Shown here piece after piece: positions 5,367 to 6,019 of a DNA stretch of 6,019 nucleotides. Made by a program: the position numbers and the translations under genes. The stretch comes from Campylobacterota bacterium (GTDB lineage: Bacteria; Campylobacterota; Campylobacteria; Campylobacterales; Sulfurovaceae). The notes beneath the pieces are model-generated. The model was not told the DNA's origin and did no database searches. It saw only the letters and a list, made by a program, of their open reading frames with translations. The stretch covers positions 1-6,019 of the forward strand of contig JAADDP010000110.1 of the NCBI GenBank assembly GCA_013153825.1. The letters run 5' to 3'. The first letter of the stretch is position 1, and every line of letters starts with the position of its first letter.

Positions 5367-5399
5367 CCACCCAAATCAATATAACAACAGGATGTATAT

Positions 5400-6019
5400 A
5401 TGGAAGGTGTATTTACTTTTTTGGGTGCAATAACGGGACATGGAGCCCCTATGGTTATAGCACATCTAATTTTAGTAGCTATAATTGCTATATTAATTGC
5501 TAAAAATGCTACAAAATCTCTCAAAGCTGTTCCAAGTGGATGTCAAAATGTTATGGAAGCGTATCTAGATGGCGTTATCTCTATGGGAAAAGATACTATA
5601 GGGGAGAAGTTAGCAAGAAAATATCTACCATTAGTTGCTACAATTGGTATCTTTGTATTTATCTCAAATGTAATTGGAATTATTCCTGGTTTTGAGTCTC
5701 CAACATCAAATATAAATGTAACTCTACCTTTAGCTTTAGTTGTGTTTGTATTCTATAACTATGAGGGTATTAGAGAAAATGGTGTTATAAAATATTTTGC
5801 ACACTTTGCAGGCCCTGTTCCAATTCTTGCACCACTTATGTTTCCAATCGAGATTGTATCTCACATCTCAAGAATTATCTCTTTGAGTTTCCGTCTATTT
5901 GGAAATATTAAGGGTGATGACCTATTCTTATGGGTTCTTCTAATGTTAGTTCCATATCTAGTTCCACTACCAGCATATCTACTATTAACATTCTCTGCAC
6001 TTCTTCAGACATTCGTATT
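5400..6019 (+). CDS. atpB: F1Fo ATP synthase subunit a (partial, runs off right edge)
   Basis: Subunit a forms the proton half-channels beside the c-ring in the inner membrane. The 206 visible residues are strongly hydrophobic, with membrane segments at about 16-34, 77-96, 107-119, 140-170 and from 175 on. The diagnostic helix reads [21 protein letters not shown] at about 154-174. Arg165 in FRLFGN corresponds to the essential arginine that faces the c-ring carboxylate (E. coli Arg210). [26 protein letters not shown] and GIRENG.IKYFAH segments are as in campylobacterotal AtpB, whose total length is about 225 aa, so roughly 20 residues are missing beyond the edge. The start is ATG 5400, with AGGA 7 nt upstream. 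It appears to have its own promoter. In Campylobacterota atpB is commonly separate from the atpFHAGDC operon, which fits its solitary place here; Na+ versus H+ use is not addressed by what is visible. Confidence 0.96.
   Translation, partial: MEGVFTFLGAITGHGAPMVIAHLILVAIIAILIAKNATKSLKAVPSGCQNVMEAYLDGVISMGKDTIGEKLARKYLPLVATIGIFVFISNVIGIIPGFESPTSNINVTLPLALVVFVFYNYEGIRENGVIKYFAHFAGPVPILAPLMFPIEIVSHISRIISLSFRLFGNIKGDDLFLWVLLMLVPYLVPLPAYLLLTFSALLQTFV

Noticed and set aside
5392..5433. 13-codon frame (ATG 5392) overlapping the atpB start, as a possible leader peptide
   Set aside because: The apparent start uses the end of the Shine-Dalgarno of atpB itself, has no ribosome site of its own and shows no codon or hairpin pattern of an attenuator.
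1..6019. Novel defence, mobile or CRISPR system
   Set aside because: No spaced repeats, terminal inverted repeats, transposase or integrase motifs, tRNA gene or compositional break were seen. All larger genes belong to known core families.

Overview
The window is low-GC and gene-dense, with every supported gene on the + strand. It most resembles a member of the Campylobacterota (former Epsilonproteobacteria), somewhere near the Sulfurimonas/Sulfurovum side, although the exact genus cannot be fixed from sequence alone. The case rests on three things. The N-terminus and core of AtpB read like campylobacterotal subunit a. An S4-protein/tsaE/lptB cluster is present, which Campylobacter also has. 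Codon use is heavily AGA (Arg) and ATA (Ile), with frequent TTG/GTG starts and tightly overlapping genes.

Layout: positions 1-152 hold the 3' end of a DegT/DnrJ/EryC1/StrS aminotransferase gene. After 28 bp comes lpxK (lipid A 4'-kinase), which overlaps a class I SAM-dependent methyltransferase gene. That gene overlaps a DUF309 gene. A TATAAT box in the short gap at 2001-2028 suggests a fresh promoter for mog (molybdopterin adenylyltransferase). It is followed by two small overlapping genes: a 69-aa helical protein and a 52-aa protein with two predicted membrane helices. Then come an S4 RNA-binding protein (RqcP/Hsp15-like), trpD, tsaE and lptB, which run together with 4-11 nt overlaps. A 127-bp intergenic region (5273-5399) carries a palindromic hairpin and -10 boxes, and leads to atpB (F1Fo ATP synthase subunit a). 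atpB is cut by the window's right edge about 20 residues short of the usual end.

How the genes relate: lpxK and lptB both serve the outer membrane, through lipid A phosphorylation and LPS export respectively. The aminotransferase may add sugar biosynthesis. The other genes serve unrelated housekeeping: molybdenum cofactor, tryptophan synthesis, tRNA t6A modification, ribosome-associated RNA binding and energy conservation. They look linked by transcriptional and translational coupling rather than by one pathway.

I see no mobile element, CRISPR array, tRNA/rRNA or defence system. This is an ordinary core-genome region. The points most worth a second look are the uncatalogued 52-aa membrane protein, its 69-aa neighbour, the lptB-atpB junction where rpoN would be expected, and the palindrome and repeats in that junction.
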